In this document: piece by piece, positions 1-10,274 of the stretch
Layout of the letters: each line of letters begins with the position of its first letter
Position numbering within the stretch: position 1 is the stretch's first letter
Origin: Brevibacterium spongiae
GTDB lineage: Bacteria; Actinomycetota; Actinomycetes; Actinomycetales; Brevibacteriaceae
Assembly: GCF_026168515.1 (NCBI RefSeq)
Contig: NZ_CP093443.1
Coordinates: 1,054,001 to 1,118,000 of the forward strand
Direction: 5' to 3'
DNA: 64,000 nt
Program-made: the position numbers and the translations under genes
Notes under the pieces: model-generated
What the model was told of the DNA's origin: nothing
The model's input: the letters and a program-made list of their open reading frames with translations, nothing else
The model's database searches: none

Positions 1-401
1 AGGCGCACGGACTGGCCGGTCTGCGAGTGGGCTACGGCGTCGCCGATGTCGAGATCGCCTCGGCGCTGCGCCAGGTCATCGCCCCGTTCTCCGTCACCGC
101 AGGTGCGCAGGCCGCGGCCAGGGAATCCCTGGCTCGAGTCGACGAAGTCGCCGTGCGCGCCAAGGAGGTCGCGACGGTGCGCGATAAGTTCGCCGATGAC
201 CTGCGGGGACTCGGACTCAGCGTCCCTGAAGCGCAGGGCAACTATGTGTGGATCGCTCTGGAACCCGAAGCCGCCGTCGCCTTCGAAGGCGCGTGTGCGG
301 AACAGGCCGTGGCCGTGCGTCGCCTGCAGGGCGGCGTGCGGGTGAGCATCGGGCCTGATGAGGCACTCGATCGGGTACTCAAGGTCGCCGCCTCACTGTG
401 A
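1..401 (+). CDS. PLP-dependent aminotransferase, HisC/Pat type (C-terminal part, gene starts before the window)
   Basis: The visible 132 residues are the C-terminal part of a class I/II aminotransferase of the histidinol-phosphate or aromatic amino acid aminotransferase (HisC/Pat) group. The frame opens with AHGLAGLRVGY, which in this family directly follows the lysine that binds pyridoxal phosphate. The window begins with ag, the last two bases of a possible AAG, so that lysine codon probably straddles the boundary. Near the end, GGVRVSIG matches the conserved Arg region that binds the substrate carboxylate. The stop overlaps the start of the next gene (GTGA, 398-401), suggesting co-transcription. 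HisC and Pat cannot be told apart from this piece. Confidence 0.85.
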   Translation, partial: AHGLAGLRVGYGVADVEIASALRQVIAPFSVTAGAQAAARESLARVDEVAVRAKEVATVRDKFADDLRGLGLSVPEAQGNYVWIALEPEAAVAFEGACAEQAVAVRRLQGGVRVSIGPDEALDRVLKVAASL

Positions 402-1816
402 GCACGAGCGTGAACCCGATGGTGAGCACCCAGCCGGATCTGTCCGAACTCGACTCCCGGTTGAGTCCCGGTGCCTTGGTGACCGATCGGGATGTCATCG
501 ATGCCTACTCGTCGGACAAGGCACTGTTCTGTCCGGCCGGGACCGCCTCGGCGCTGGTGCGTGCCGCCTCCGTCGATGATGTGGTCGCGGTGATGAGATT
601 CGCCACCGAGCACCGGATCCCCGTGGTCACTCAGGGAGCACGGACCGGTCTGTCGGGGGCGGCGAACGCCGTCGACGGGGCGATTCTGCTCAACGTCGCG
701 AAGCTCGATGCGATTGTTGACATCGATGTTCTCAACCAGACGTGCCGGGTCCAGCCGGGAGTGATCAACCAGGACCTCAAGTCGGCGCTGGCCGAGCACG
801 GTCTGTCGTATCCGCCGGACCCGGGGTCGGTGGCGATCTCGACGATCGGCGGCAACGTCGCCACGAATGCCGGCGGTATGTGCTGTGTGAAGTACGGGGT
901 GACGAAGGACTATGTGCGGGGACTGACCGTGGTGCTCGCCGACGGCACGGTGACGAAGCTGGGTCGGCAGACCGCGAAGGGAGTGGCCGGTCTCGACCTG
1001 GCCTCACTGTTCGTCGGCTCGGAGGGGACCCTCGGCGTCATCGTCGAGATCACCCTGGGACTCAAACCTCTGTTGGCACCACCGGTGACCGGGGTCGCGG
1101 TGTTTCCGGACATGGAGTCGGCAGGGCACACGGTGTCTGCGTTCATGGCCTCCGGTGCGGGACCGTCGATGCTCGAGCTCATGGACGGGGCGACGGTGGC
1201 GATGATCAACGCCTACGGTGATTTCGGTCTGCCTGACGGTGCCGGGGCGCTCCTTCTCGTGCAGTCCGATGCTCCGGGTCAGGCCGGGGTCGCTGAGCTC
1301 GAAGGGTTCGAGGCGATCGCACGGGGGCAGGGGGCCGATGAAGTGTTCTTCTCTGATGATCCGGCGGATTCTGAGATGTTCGTCGCGGCCCGGCGGGCGG
1401 TGTCCCCGGCGATGGAGCAGTACGTGGCGACCCTCGGCGGGGGCGAGCTCATCGATGATGTGTGCGTGCCCAGGTCCCGCCTCGGCGAGTTCTTCGCACG
1501 TCTGGCCGAGATCGATGCCCGGCACATGGTCGAGGTGTCAACGGCCGGTCACGCGGGGGATGGGAACATGCATCCGAGTGTGCTCTTCGATGCCTCGGAT
1601 GAGGCGAGTGTGGCCGAGGCGAAGGAGACGTTCGCTGAGATCATGCAGCTCGGACTCGACCTGGGTGGCACGATCACCGGGGAGCACGGGGTCGGGTATC
1701 TGAAGCAGGATTGGCTGGTGCGTGAACTCGATGCCGGGGCGCAGGTTCTGCAGGCCTCGATCAAGTCGGCGGTCGATCCGTTGGGGATCCTCAACCCGGG
1801 CAAGATGCTCGGCTGA
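398..1816 (+). CDS. FAD-linked oxidase, GlcD-like (glycolate/D-lactate type)
   Basis: A 472-residue flavoprotein of the GlcD/D-lactate dehydrogenase family, which oxidises 2-hydroxy acids to 2-oxo acids using FAD. The N-terminal half is the PCMH-type FAD domain, with PPDPGSVA and the following IGGNVATNAGG as the FAD-binding stretch near residues 138-160. The C-terminal FAD-oxidase domain ends in the family motifs HAGDGNMHP and GTITGEHGVGYLKQ. It starts with GTG at 398, overlapping the upstream stop by four bases. A second candidate start, ATG at 419, lies in frame. Length is normal for a single-subunit enzyme; no GlcE/GlcF partners follow. The actual substrate cannot be read from the sequence. 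Confidence 0.88.
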   Translation: MSTSVNPMVSTQPDLSELDSRLSPGALVTDRDVIDAYSSDKALFCPAGTASALVRAASVDDVVAVMRFATEHRIPVVTQGARTGLSGAANAVDGAILLNVAKLDAIVDIDVLNQTCRVQPGVINQDLKSALAEHGLSYPPDPGSVAISTIGGNVATNAGGMCCVKYGVTKDYVRGLTVVLADGTVTKLGRQTAKGVAGLDLASLFVGSEGTLGVIVEITLGLKPLLAPPVTGVAVFPDMESAGHTVSAFMASGAGPSMLELMDGATVAMINAYGDFGLPDGAGALLLVQSDAPGQAGVAELEGFEAIARGQGADEVFFSDDPADSEMFVAARRAVSPAMEQYVATLGGGELIDDVCVPRSRLGEFFARLAEIDARHMVEVSTAGHAGDGNMHPSVLFDASDEASVAEAKETFAEIMQLGLDLGGTITGEHGVGYLKQDWLVRELDAGAQVLQASIKSAVDPLGILNPGKMLG

Positions 1817-1984
1817 GCCCTGGGGCACCGACTGAGCGCGGCCCTCACCGCCAGACCGCCGGTCTCACCGACTGGATCGCACTCCGATGTCTCGGATTGT
1901 GACGGTCTGCGACCGACTGTGACCGTGCGCCGACGACCCCGGAGGGTCGGTGCCTAAGGTGCTGGGAAAAGAGAGGAGTTCGCA

Positions 1985-2992
1985 ATGACGCTCACCCAGC
2001 TGCCCGTTCTCGACCTCAGCCAGGCCGAGAATCCCGACACCGCCGAGGAATTCCGCGCCCAGCTGCGCCGCATCACCCACGAGATCGGCTTCTTCTACCT
2101 CACCGGCCACGGCATCCCCGATGCCGAATTCGCCCGCATCATCGACGTCGCACAGCGCTTCTTCGCTCTGCCCGAGGACGACAAACTCGCGATCGAGAAC
2201 ACGAACTCCCCGCACTTCCGCGGCTACACCCGCACCGGTGGAGAACGCACCCAGGGCCGCGTGGACTGGAGGGAGCAGATCGACATCGGCCCCGAACGCG
2301 CTCCCGTGGCCGAACCGGTTCACGACTTCGACCGCCTCACCGGGCCCAACCAGTACCCGGAATCCCTGCCGGAGCTGCGTGAGGCCACTGACTCCTGGCA
2401 CGCGCGGCTGAGCGAGGTCGGCAATCGGCTCCTGCAGCAGTGGGCGCTGAGCCTCGGGCAAGATGCTGACCATTTCGCGCCCGCCTTCGCCGAGGATGCC
2501 GAATCCTTCATCAAGATCGTCCGCTATCCGGCCGCCGAATCCGAATCGATCACCCAGGGCGTCGGCGAACACCGCGACGGCGGCACCCTCACCCTCCTCT
2601 ACCCGCAGCCGGGAACGACGGGCCTGCAGGTGCTCACCGATGACGGGTGGATCGACGCCGACCCGATCGAGAACGCCTTCGTCGTCAACATCGGCAAACT
2701 CCTCGAGGTCGCCACGAACGGCTACCTCAAGGCCACCGTCCACCGGGTGCTGCCGACCGAACCGGGCAAGGACCGCATCTCCATCCCGTTCTTCTATAAC
2801 CCTGCGCTCAGCGCCCGCCTGCCCGAGGTCGAGCTGCCTGCGGAGCTCGCGGGTGAGGCTCGGGGAGTCACCGAGGACGAACGCGATGCCCTCCACGCCG
2901 TGTATGGGGAGAACGCGTTCCTGTCCCGACTCCGTTCCCACCCGAACGTGGCGGAGAAGTTCTACCCCGAGCTCGTGAGCGCCCGGGTCTGA
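1985..2992 (+). CDS. Fe(II)/2-oxoglutarate-dependent oxygenase, isopenicillin N synthase-like
   Basis: A 335-residue non-haem iron dioxygenase with the two-domain layout of the family: an N-terminal DIOX_N region (FYLTGHGIP near residue 38) and a C-terminal 2OG-FeII_Oxy domain. The iron ligands are visible as H196-x-D198 (EHRDGG) and H253 (TVHRVLPT), and the 2-oxoglutarate-anchoring Arg-x-Ser is at R264 (DRISIPF). The ATG follows a good ribosome site (agaggag) after a 168-base intergenic region. Such enzymes hydroxylate or desaturate diverse small molecules; nothing here fixes the substrate. It is probably monocistronic, because the next gene is on the other strand. Confidence 0.88.
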   Translation: MTLTQLPVLDLSQAENPDTAEEFRAQLRRITHEIGFFYLTGHGIPDAEFARIIDVAQRFFALPEDDKLAIENTNSPHFRGYTRTGGERTQGRVDWREQIDIGPERAPVAEPVHDFDRLTGPNQYPESLPELREATDSWHARLSEVGNRLLQQWALSLGQDADHFAPAFAEDAESFIKIVRYPAAESESITQGVGEHRDGGTLTLLYPQPGTTGLQVLTDDGWIDADPIENAFVVNIGKLLEVATNGYLKATVHRVLPTEPGKDRISIPFFYNPALSARLPEVELPAELAGEARGVTEDERDALHAVYGENAFLSRLRSHPNVAEKFYPELVSARV

Positions 2993-3011
2993 GCGTTCGG
3001 CTTCAGCGTGG

Positions 3012-3977
3012 TCAGGGTCGGACGAAGTCGTTCAATGTCGCGATGTCGTCCGGCCGAACCCGGCAGCAGCCGCCGATGATCCGCGCGCCGAGGCGGGACC
3101 ACTCCGCCACCGGCCACGACCCGACCCCGGCTTCCGTGCCGTCGTCCCGCCATTCCATGGCTTCCGCGTCGTAGGTCTCACCCGAATTTGGGTAGGCGAT
3201 GAGCGGCAGATCCGTGTGCCGGGACAATTCCCTCAGCGCGGGAGTCACCACGGAGGGTCGGACGCAGTTGACCCCGATCGCCTGGATCTCCGCCGAGGCG
3301 GCCGCCACCTCGGCGAGGTCCGCCAGAGATGACCCGTCAGGCAGGGTCGGGCCGAGTGGGTCCGAGCCGGCCGTGTCAGTGCCCTCGCGTAGAGTCACGG
3401 TCACCCAGGCAGGCAGCCCGGTCTCTTCCGCGAGGTCGATGAGCACCCGGGTCTCGTCGAGGCGCGGCTGGGTCTCGATCGCGAGCAGCTCCGCCCCCGA
3501 CGCGGCGAGGGCAGCGATGCGGGGACGGTGAAAGGCGGTGTATTCCTCGGGCGTCAATCGATAGTCGCCGGAGTATTCGGCGCCGTCGCCCAGGGCCGCA
3601 CCATACGGGCCGACGGACCCGGCGATGAGGATCTCTGTGCCTCGCGCCGGTTCGTCTGATGCACCGGCACTGCGATCGGCTGCCTCGCGTGCGATCCTCA
3701 CGCTGTCGGCGACGATCCGGCTGCCTTCTGCGGCACTGATTCCCGCCTCGGCGAATCCCGCCGGGGTCGCCTGGTAGCTCGCGGTCGTGAGTATCCGGGC
3801 ACCGGCCCGGGCGAAGTCGGCGTGCACGGCGAGCAGGGTGTCAGGGTCTGTGCGGATGAGCTCGGCCGACCACAGATGATGGTCGAGGTCGATGTCGCGG
3901 TCCTCGGCGGCGGTGCCCAGCCCGCCGTCGATGATGATGGGGGCGGCCGCCTCGGCGAGCATCTGCGGGAACGTCAT
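3012..3977 (-). CDS. mmuM: Homocysteine S-methyltransferase
   Basis: 321 residues, the usual length for the Zn-dependent S-methylmethionine:homocysteine methyltransferase (MmuM/YagD) family, which makes methionine from homocysteine and S-methylmethionine or S-adenosylmethionine. The N-terminal GGLGT and the zinc cysteines in IGVNCV and the C-terminal GGCCR motif are present. The start is the ATG at 3977; a much longer reading frame runs upstream but would cross the divergent tgt gene. The two genes share only a 21-base intergenic gap, so their promoters must overlap. No S-methylmethionine permease lies next to it. Confidence 0.9.
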   Translation of the reverse strand: MTFPQMLAEAAAPIIIDGGLGTAAEDRDIDLDHHLWSAELIRTDPDTLLAVHADFARAGARILTTASYQATPAGFAEAGISAAEGSRIVADSVRIAREAADRSAGASDEPARGTEILIAGSVGPYGAALGDGAEYSGDYRLTPEEYTAFHRPRIAALAASGAELLAIETQPRLDETRVLIDLAEETGLPAWVTVTLREGTDTAGSDPLGPTLPDGSSLADLAEVAAASAEIQAIGVNCVRPSVVTPALRELSRHTDLPLIAYPNSGETYDAEAMEWRDDGTEAGVGSWPVAEWSRLGARIIGGCCRVRPDDIATLNDFVRP

Positions 3978-3986
3978 GGTCTTAGT

Positions 3987-5252
<1,266 letters not shown>

Positions 5253-5280
5253 CGGGGGCGCGGCTCTTTCGACCGGCCGC

Positions 5281-6030
5281 CTACGCGGTGCGCGCCTCGG
5301 CGGGCAGCTCGTAGCTGGGCTCGTGGCGCTTGACCAGCTTGATGACCCGGTACGTCACGGGCAGGAAGATGATCTCGACGGCGACCTTGTAGACGAAGCC
5401 GACGATGATGTAGTTGAGGAAGTCGAGCCCCGGGATGACTCCGGCGAAGGCGATGACGCAGAAGAGCAGCGTATCGACGAATTCGCCGACGCCGGTCGAC
5501 GTGAGCAGACGGACCCACAGCTTCGATTCGCCCATCCGCTTCTTCACGGCCACGAGCACCCATGAGTTGAGCAGCTGTCCGACGAAGTACCCGACGAGTG
5601 AGGCCGCGACGATGCGTGGGTAGAAGCCGAGCACAGCGGCGAAGGCGTCCTGGTTCTCATAGCCGGGTCCCGGAGGCGAGATGAGCACGAGCCAGAAGAC
5701 GAAGGTCGCCAGGATCTGCAGGGCGAAACCGGTGATCACAGCCTTGCGTGCGGCCTTGAAACCGTAGACTTCGCTGATCACGTCGCCGAGGATGTAGGCG
5801 ATGGGGAAGAGGAAGGCACCGCCGTCGGTGACGATCGGCCCGAAGCCGATGACTTTCGTGGCGGAGATGTTCGAGATGATGAGCACCGCGCAGAACACGG
5901 CGAGGAAGACCGCATAGTAGCGGCCTCTGGAGGAGGCGAAGGCTGCGAATCGTGCAGCGTTGGTGGTGTCCGCCGGATCGGTTTCCCGACCCGGCTGCCC
6001 AGACTCGCTCTCAGGACTGTTGCGCGACAA
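5281..6030 (-). CDS. yhhQ: Queuosine precursor transporter (YhhQ/DUF165 family)
   Basis: 249 residues: a polar N-terminus of about 35 residues followed by about six membrane helices of the VUT family. Characteristic stretches are ISNISATKVIGFG, GDVISEVYGFKAARK and the TGVGEFVDTLLF motif. The family imports preQ0/preQ1 (shown for E. coli YhhQ), and the position facing tgt fits. The TTG start (6030) lies inside the end of the upstream peptidase gene, a 20-base overlap, with AAGGA about eight bases before it, so translation is probably coupled to that gene although the functions look unrelated. Confidence 0.88.
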   Translation of the reverse strand: MSRNSPESESGQPGRETDPADTTNAARFAAFASSRGRYYAVFLAVFCAVLIISNISATKVIGFGPIVTDGGAFLFPIAYILGDVISEVYGFKAARKAVITGFALQILATFVFWLVLISPPGPGYENQDAFAAVLGFYPRIVAASLVGYFVGQLLNSWVLVAVKKRMGESKLWVRLLTSTGVGEFVDTLLFCVIAFAGVIPGLDFLNYIIVGFVYKVAVEIIFLPVTYRVIKLVKRHEPSYELPAEARTA

Positions 6031-8671
6031 CGGTGATTTCCTTCCCTCCCGTGACGGCGAGCAGCTGCTCGTACGTCAGGGGCATCATCGAATTCGGCGT
6101 TCCCGCGCCGGCCCAGAGAACAGGATAGTCCTTCAGCGACACATCGACATAGGTCGGAATCGGCTGTGGATGGCCGCACGGTGCGACCCCGCCGATGACC
6201 TGACCAGTAGCCTCGCGGACGAGATCCTTGCTCGCCCGATCGAGGGACTCCACGCCGAGGAGGCCCGCCACATGGTCGGTGTCGACCCGGCGCGCGCCCG
6301 AGGCCATGATGAGCACCGGGGAGCCGCCGGTGGAAAAGATGAGGCTGTTCGCGATCGCCCCCACCTCGATGCCGAGCTTCTCGGCGGCTGCTGCCGCGGT
6401 CGGCGTCGCGTCGGTGAAGACTTCGATGCGCGGATCGATGCCTGCGGCCGTGAGGTCGGCCGCGACCGCCTCATGGTTGGCATGCGTGCGCGGCTGCCCC
6501 GCGGCAGGATCGTCGCTCGCCGAGGCGACCGCGGAGTCTCCTTCGGCCGTCGGATCGGTCGCGGGAACCGCCGCGGGATCGACCGGCGAATCGACGGTCG
6601 GATCGGTCGCGTCCTCCTCGCCCGCCTCCTCGGTGACCGGCTCAGCGAGTCCGCGGCGGCGCAGCAGGGGTGCGACATCGGGTCGGGTGCCGAAGAACCG
6701 TTCGATCGCCGACATCGGGTCGACCGAGTAACCGGGGGCGAGGATGGCCTCGCGGAAGGCGTCACCGGCCTCCCGGTTGAGGCCGCCCTGGGCTTCGAAC
6801 CATTCGCTCACCCAGGCCGCGATGACCTCGGAGTAGAGGTAGGAGTAGTAGCCGGCCGCATAGCCGGAGGCGAAGATGTGCCCGAAGTACGTCGACCGGT
6901 AGCGCGGCGGCACGAGCGGGGAGAACCCTGCGGCGGCGAGCACCTCGGATTCGAAGGACAGCACATCGGTGATGTGCTCCCCGGCCTCGAGCGAATGCCA
7001 GGAGAGGTCGAGCATGGCCGCGGCGAGGTACTCGATCGTGTCGAAGCCCTGCCCGAACTTCTCGCTGGCGATGAGAGCCTCGACGAGTTCGGCCGGCATC
7101 GGATCACCCGTCTCGACGTGCTTGGCGAAGTGGGGGAGGACCTGCGGGTGGAAGCGCCACATCTCATTGAGCTGCGACGGGAATTCGACGTAGTCGCGCG
7201 GGACCGCGGTGCCCGCCGTCGACGGGTACGTCGAGTTCGCGAACAGTCCGTGGAGGACATGGCCGAACTCGTGGAAGATAGTCGTCAGCTCGGTCGGGTT
7301 GAGCAAAGTGGGCCGCCCCGGGGCGGGCTTGGCGAGGTTGAGCGAGAGCGTGACGACCGGCTGCAGCCCGGTCAGGCGGGAGGCTGGGACCAGCTGATCC
7401 ATCCAGGCTCCGCCGCGTTTCGTGTCCCGCGAATACGGGTCGATGAGCACGAGGCCCAAGGGGCGTTCGGTGACGTCGGTGACCTCGAAGGCGCGGACGT
7501 CCTCGTGCCAGGCGGTGATCCCGTCATAGGGAGCGAAGGTGATCCCGTACAGGCCGGTCGCGGCCCGGAAGACACCCTCGGTGAGGACGGTGTCGAACTC
7601 GAAGTACTTGGCCACCTCGTCGGGATCGATGCCGAATTCGTCGGCGCGGAACTTCGCGAGGTAGTGCTTGACGTCTCCGGCCGCGACCGACTCGAGACCA
7701 TAGCGGTCCTTGACCTGCGCAAGCTCCTCATCGAGCTGGGCGTTGGCGGGATTGATGAGGGAGGAGACGATGTCGGCTGCGGCATCGGGATTGCCCGCGG
7801 TCTGGTTGTCGATGGCGAACGACGAATACGACGGGTACCCGAGCAGGTGCGCCTGCAGCGCGCGCAGCGCCGTGGTGTCGGCGACCTGTGTGCGGGTGTC
7901 GCCCTCGCCGCCGCGGGACCCGCGCGCCATCGAATTGTTCAGCACGTGCCGGCGGGTCTGCGCAGTGTCGAGGGACTCGAGCACGATCTGCTGGGTGAAG
8001 TTGTTCAGTGGCAGCAGAAAGCCGTCGATGCCGCGTTCGCTCGCACGATTCGCCGCCGCCGCGATCTGGTCCTCGTTCATCCCGGCCAATGACTCGACCT
8101 CGCCGAGGTGGACAGCCAGTTCACGGGTGTCGAGCTGCAGGGCGCGTGAGAAGGAGTTCTCCAGCGTGGTCAGTTCGGCCGCGATCGTGGCCATCTGCTG
8201 CCGGTCCGCCTCGCCGAGGCGGGCGCCGGCGCGGACGAAGAGTTCGATCGTCAGCTCCTGCTGACGTTTGTCCTCGGGGTTGAGGTCGGTGACCGGGACC
8301 TGCTCGATGCGGTGGAAGAGATCGACGTCGAGGAGGATCTCGGTGCGGGTCGCGGACAGGACCTCCCACACCTCGGCGATGGCGTCGGTGAGTTCGGGCC
8401 GCAGATGGTTCGACTCGATGGCCGCGGCCACGGAGGCGATGCGGGTCATCGGAACGGACGCGGATTCGAAACGTACGGTGGTGGAGAAGAACGTGGACTC
8501 GGCTTCGTCGGCGATGATGTCGGCCACCTCGGCGCGGGCGAAATCGGCGGCCGCGTGAACTGCGCTGAGCAGCGTCTCCGGGGTCACCGCCGCGAAATCC
8601 GGGATGGAGTAGTCACTCTGCGGGTCGAGGAACGCCTCCCAGACATCGATGCCGTTCGGTTCTGCGTTCAT
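6011..8671 (-). CDS. M3 family metallopeptidase fused to a YbaK/ProX-type aminoacyl-tRNA deacylase domain
   Basis: 886 residues. Residues 1 to about 675 form a complete M3 zinc peptidase (Dcp/oligopeptidase A type) with the catalytic HEFGH at about residue 467 and the family C-terminal part (YFGHIFASGYAAGYYSY). An acidic, proline/alanine-rich linker of about 55 residues (DPT and DPA repeats) follows. Residues about 730-886 are a YbaK/ProRS-editing-like domain with GGVAPCGHP and the terminal LTYEQLLAVTG. The start at ATG 8671 is chosen because the frame upstream of it is low-complexity antisense. M3 enzymes degrade small peptides; YbaK-type domains hydrolyse mischarged Cys- or Pro-tRNAs. I know no standard fusion of the two. 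A sequencing-induced joining of two genes is possible, but linker and downstream frame are continuous. Confidence 0.88.
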   Translation of the reverse strand: MNAEPNGIDVWEAFLDPQSDYSIPDFAAVTPETLLSAVHAAADFARAEVADIIADEAESTFFSTTVRFESASVPMTRIASVAAAIESNHLRPELTDAIAEVWEVLSATRTEILLDVDLFHRIEQVPVTDLNPEDKRQQELTIELFVRAGARLGEADRQQMATIAAELTTLENSFSRALQLDTRELAVHLGEVESLAGMNEDQIAAAANRASERGIDGFLLPLNNFTQQIVLESLDTAQTRRHVLNNSMARGSRGGEGDTRTQVADTTALRALQAHLLGYPSYSSFAIDNQTAGNPDAAADIVSSLINPANAQLDEELAQVKDRYGLESVAAGDVKHYLAKFRADEFGIDPDEVAKYFEFDTVLTEGVFRAATGLYGITFAPYDGITAWHEDVRAFEVTDVTERPLGLVLIDPYSRDTKRGGAWMDQLVPASRLTGLQPVVTLSLNLAKPAPGRPTLLNPTELTTIFHEFGHVLHGLFANSTYPSTAGTAVPRDYVEFPSQLNEMWRFHPQVLPHFAKHVETGDPMPAELVEALIASEKFGQGFDTIEYLAAAMLDLSWHSLEAGEHITDVLSFESEVLAAAGFSPLVPPRYRSTYFGHIFASGYAAGYYSYLYSEVIAAWVSEWFEAQGGLNREAGDAFREAILAPGYSVDPMSAIERFFGTRPDVAPLLRRRGLAEPVTEEAGEEDATDPTVDSPVDPAAVPATDPTAEGDSAVASASDDPAAGQPRTHANHEAVAADLTAAGIDPRIEVFTDATPTAAAAAEKLGIEVGAIANSLIFSTGGSPVLIMASGARRVDTDHVAGLLGVESLDRASKDLVREATGQVIGGVAPCGHPQPIPTYVDVSLKDYPVLWAGAGTPNSMMPLTYEQLLAVTGGKEITVVAQQS

Positions 8672-8752
8672 TCTCGACGTACCACTTTCTTCACTGTTGG
8701 ACACTCGAGTCGATCCTAACGTGAGAGTGCCGACCAGTGCATGATCGCTGAT

Positions 8753-8758
8753 TACACT
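8753..8758 (+). promoter_or_regulatory. -10 box of leaderless AI-2E transporter gene
   Basis: TACACT ends seven bases before the ATG at 8766 and there is no ribosome-binding site, so the transcript is probably leaderless. It lies in the 94-base divergent gap with the M3 peptidase gene. Confidence 0.5.
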
Positions 8759-8765
8759 GGAAGAC

Positions 8766-9836
8766 ATGGCCACTGGTCGGGACAAGTCCCTCACACTCAA
8801 CAACGCGTTCAGGATCGGTTTCACCGGCACTCTGGGCGTGGGGTTGGCGCTCGCGCTGATGACGGCGCTGCAGTCGGTGGCGACCGTGCTCATCTACATC
8901 GGTTTGGCACTGTTCCTCGCGCTCGGTCTCGACCCGATCGTGCAGTGGTTCGTGGAGCGGAAGATCCCGCGCTCGGTGTCCGTCATCCTCGTCGTCCTCG
9001 CCTTCATCATCATCGTCGCGGGCGCCGGGCTGCTCATCGCTCCGACCGTGATCGCGCAGATCCAGACGTTCATCGGCGACCTGCCCGACATCGTCGCCGA
9101 CCTCGCGGGGACCGGCTGGGTGAAGGAGCTCGAACAGCAGTTCACCGGCGCGATCGACGTCGATGCGATCTTCGCGAACATCGGCGCCTGGGTCTCCGAT
9201 CCGAAGAACGTGCTGTCCGTCGGCGGCGGCGTCGTGTCGATCGGTGCGGGGATCTTGAGCTTCCTCACCGGCGTCATCATCGTCGTCATCCTCACCATCT
9301 ACTTCGCGGTGACCCTGCCGACGATCAAATCTGCGATGTTCTCCCTCGTCGCGGCCTCCGCGCGACAGACGGTCGAATCCGTCACCGAGGAGGTCACCCG
9401 TTCCATCGGACGCTACGTCCTCGGCCAGCTGAGTCTGGGAATCGTCAACGGCGTATGCTCGGCGATCTTCCTGACCATCATCGGCGCGCCCCTGCCGGCG
9501 CTGCTCGCATTCATCGCGTTCCTCGCCTCGCTCATCCCGCTCGTCGGCCCGATCACGGGCGCGATCATCATCACCGCATCGTGTCTCATGGTCTCGCCCG
9601 GACTCGGCATCGCCTCCGGCATCTACTACCTCGTGTACATGCAGGTCGAGGCCTATCTGCTCAGCCCGCGCATCATGAAGGCCGCCGTCGACGTGCCCGG
9701 TGCGCTCGTCATCATCGCAGCGATCGCAGGCGGCACCTTGGGCGGTGTGCTCGGTGCGGTGGTCGCGGTGCCGGTGGCCGCCTCGGTGCTCATCGTCATC
9801 CGCAAGGTCGTCGTGCCCGCCCAGGCGAAGAGGTAG
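8766..9836 (+). CDS. AI-2E family transporter (PerM/YdiK/TqsA type membrane protein)
   Basis: 356 residues with about seven to eight hydrophobic segments arranged as in the AI-2E exporter family: two near the N-terminus (residues 19-60), one after a basic patch (RKIPRSVSVILVVL), then a long extracytoplasmic region (about residues 98-155) and a C-terminal block containing the family motif region LVGPITGAI. Members export autoinducer-2, or act as Na+(Li+)/H+ antiporters or permeases of unknown substrate; there is no luxS here. The next gene begins five bases after the stop and may be co-transcribed. Confidence 0.82.
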   Translation: MATGRDKSLTLNNAFRIGFTGTLGVGLALALMTALQSVATVLIYIGLALFLALGLDPIVQWFVERKIPRSVSVILVVLAFIIIVAGAGLLIAPTVIAQIQTFIGDLPDIVADLAGTGWVKELEQQFTGAIDVDAIFANIGAWVSDPKNVLSVGGGVVSIGAGILSFLTGVIIVVILTIYFAVTLPTIKSAMFSLVAASARQTVESVTEEVTRSIGRYVLGQLSLGIVNGVCSAIFLTIIGAPLPALLAFIAFLASLIPLVGPITGAIIITASCLMVSPGLGIASGIYYLVYMQVEAYLLSPRIMKAAVDVPGALVIIAAIAGGTLGGVLGAVVAVPVAASVLIVIRKVVVPAQAKR

Positions 9837-9841
9837 GGCTC

Positions 9842-10189
9842 ATGTCTTACGCTCATGACTTGGCTGATCGACATATCGCCGCGTTCAACGCTGGAGATGT
9901 CGACGCGCTACTCGCTGACTTCGCCGACTCGGCCACATGGGTCACCGGTGATTACACCATTGCCGAGGGAGGACTGAGGGAGTTCTTCACAGAAGCGATG
10001 CAGGCGCTGCTGCCCCAGCTGAGTCTGCGAAGAGTCATCGACGGCGGGTCGGTCATTGCTGTCGAAATGCGTGAGGACTGGTCGCATCAGGGTGAGAACA
10101 AGAGCGCCGGACTCATCGCAGTGTTCGACCTCGTTGACAGCAAAATTGCCAAAGCCAAGATCTACCGCGAGGGTTCGGCTGACGCATAG
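9842..10189 (+). CDS. SnoaL-like/NTF2-fold protein
   Basis: 115 residues with the NTF2/SnoaL cone-fold pattern: an N-terminal helix with the typical HIAAFNAGDVDALLADFADSA, then strands with GLREFF and a C-terminal strand ending in KAKIYREGS. Families with this fold include cyclases, isomerases and small-molecule binders, and many are uncharacterised; a specific activity cannot be assigned. The ATG follows the AI-2E transporter stop by five bases (gtagggctc before ATG), so it is probably the second gene of that operon. Confidence 0.7.
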   Translation: MSYAHDLADRHIAAFNAGDVDALLADFADSATWVTGDYTIAEGGLREFFTEAMQALLPQLSLRRVIDGGSVIAVEMREDWSHQGENKSAGLIAVFDLVDSKIAKAKIYREGSADA

Positions 10190-10240
10190 GTGGTCCTTCG
10201 GGGCGGGCCGTCGTCAGAGAAAGTTTGCAGCGGCAACTTC

Positions 10241-10274
10241 TTGTCAACACTAGTGTGCTAGTACACTATTGTTC
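10241..10274 (+). promoter_or_regulatory. Promoter with overlapping palindromic operator in front of the RHH-VOC-MFS operon
   Basis: TTGTCA (10241-10246) and TACACT (10262-10267) form a -35/-10 pair with a 15-base spacer, and the ATG follows the -10 box by seven bases (leaderless). Two inverted repeats sit on it: ACACTAGTGT (10247-10256) and TAGTGT...ACACTA (10251-10268). This is a natural autoregulatory site for the ribbon-helix-helix protein encoded next, which is an inference. Confidence 0.6.

Noticed and set aside
5960..8092. Very long plus-strand open frame (710 codons) and the 538- to 558-codon frames antisense to the aldehyde dehydrogenase, binding-protein and Clp ATPase genes
   Set aside because: They mirror well-recognised genes, are Arg/Gly/Asp-rich without domains, and have no ribosome sites. 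Such antisense frames are normal in high-GC DNA.
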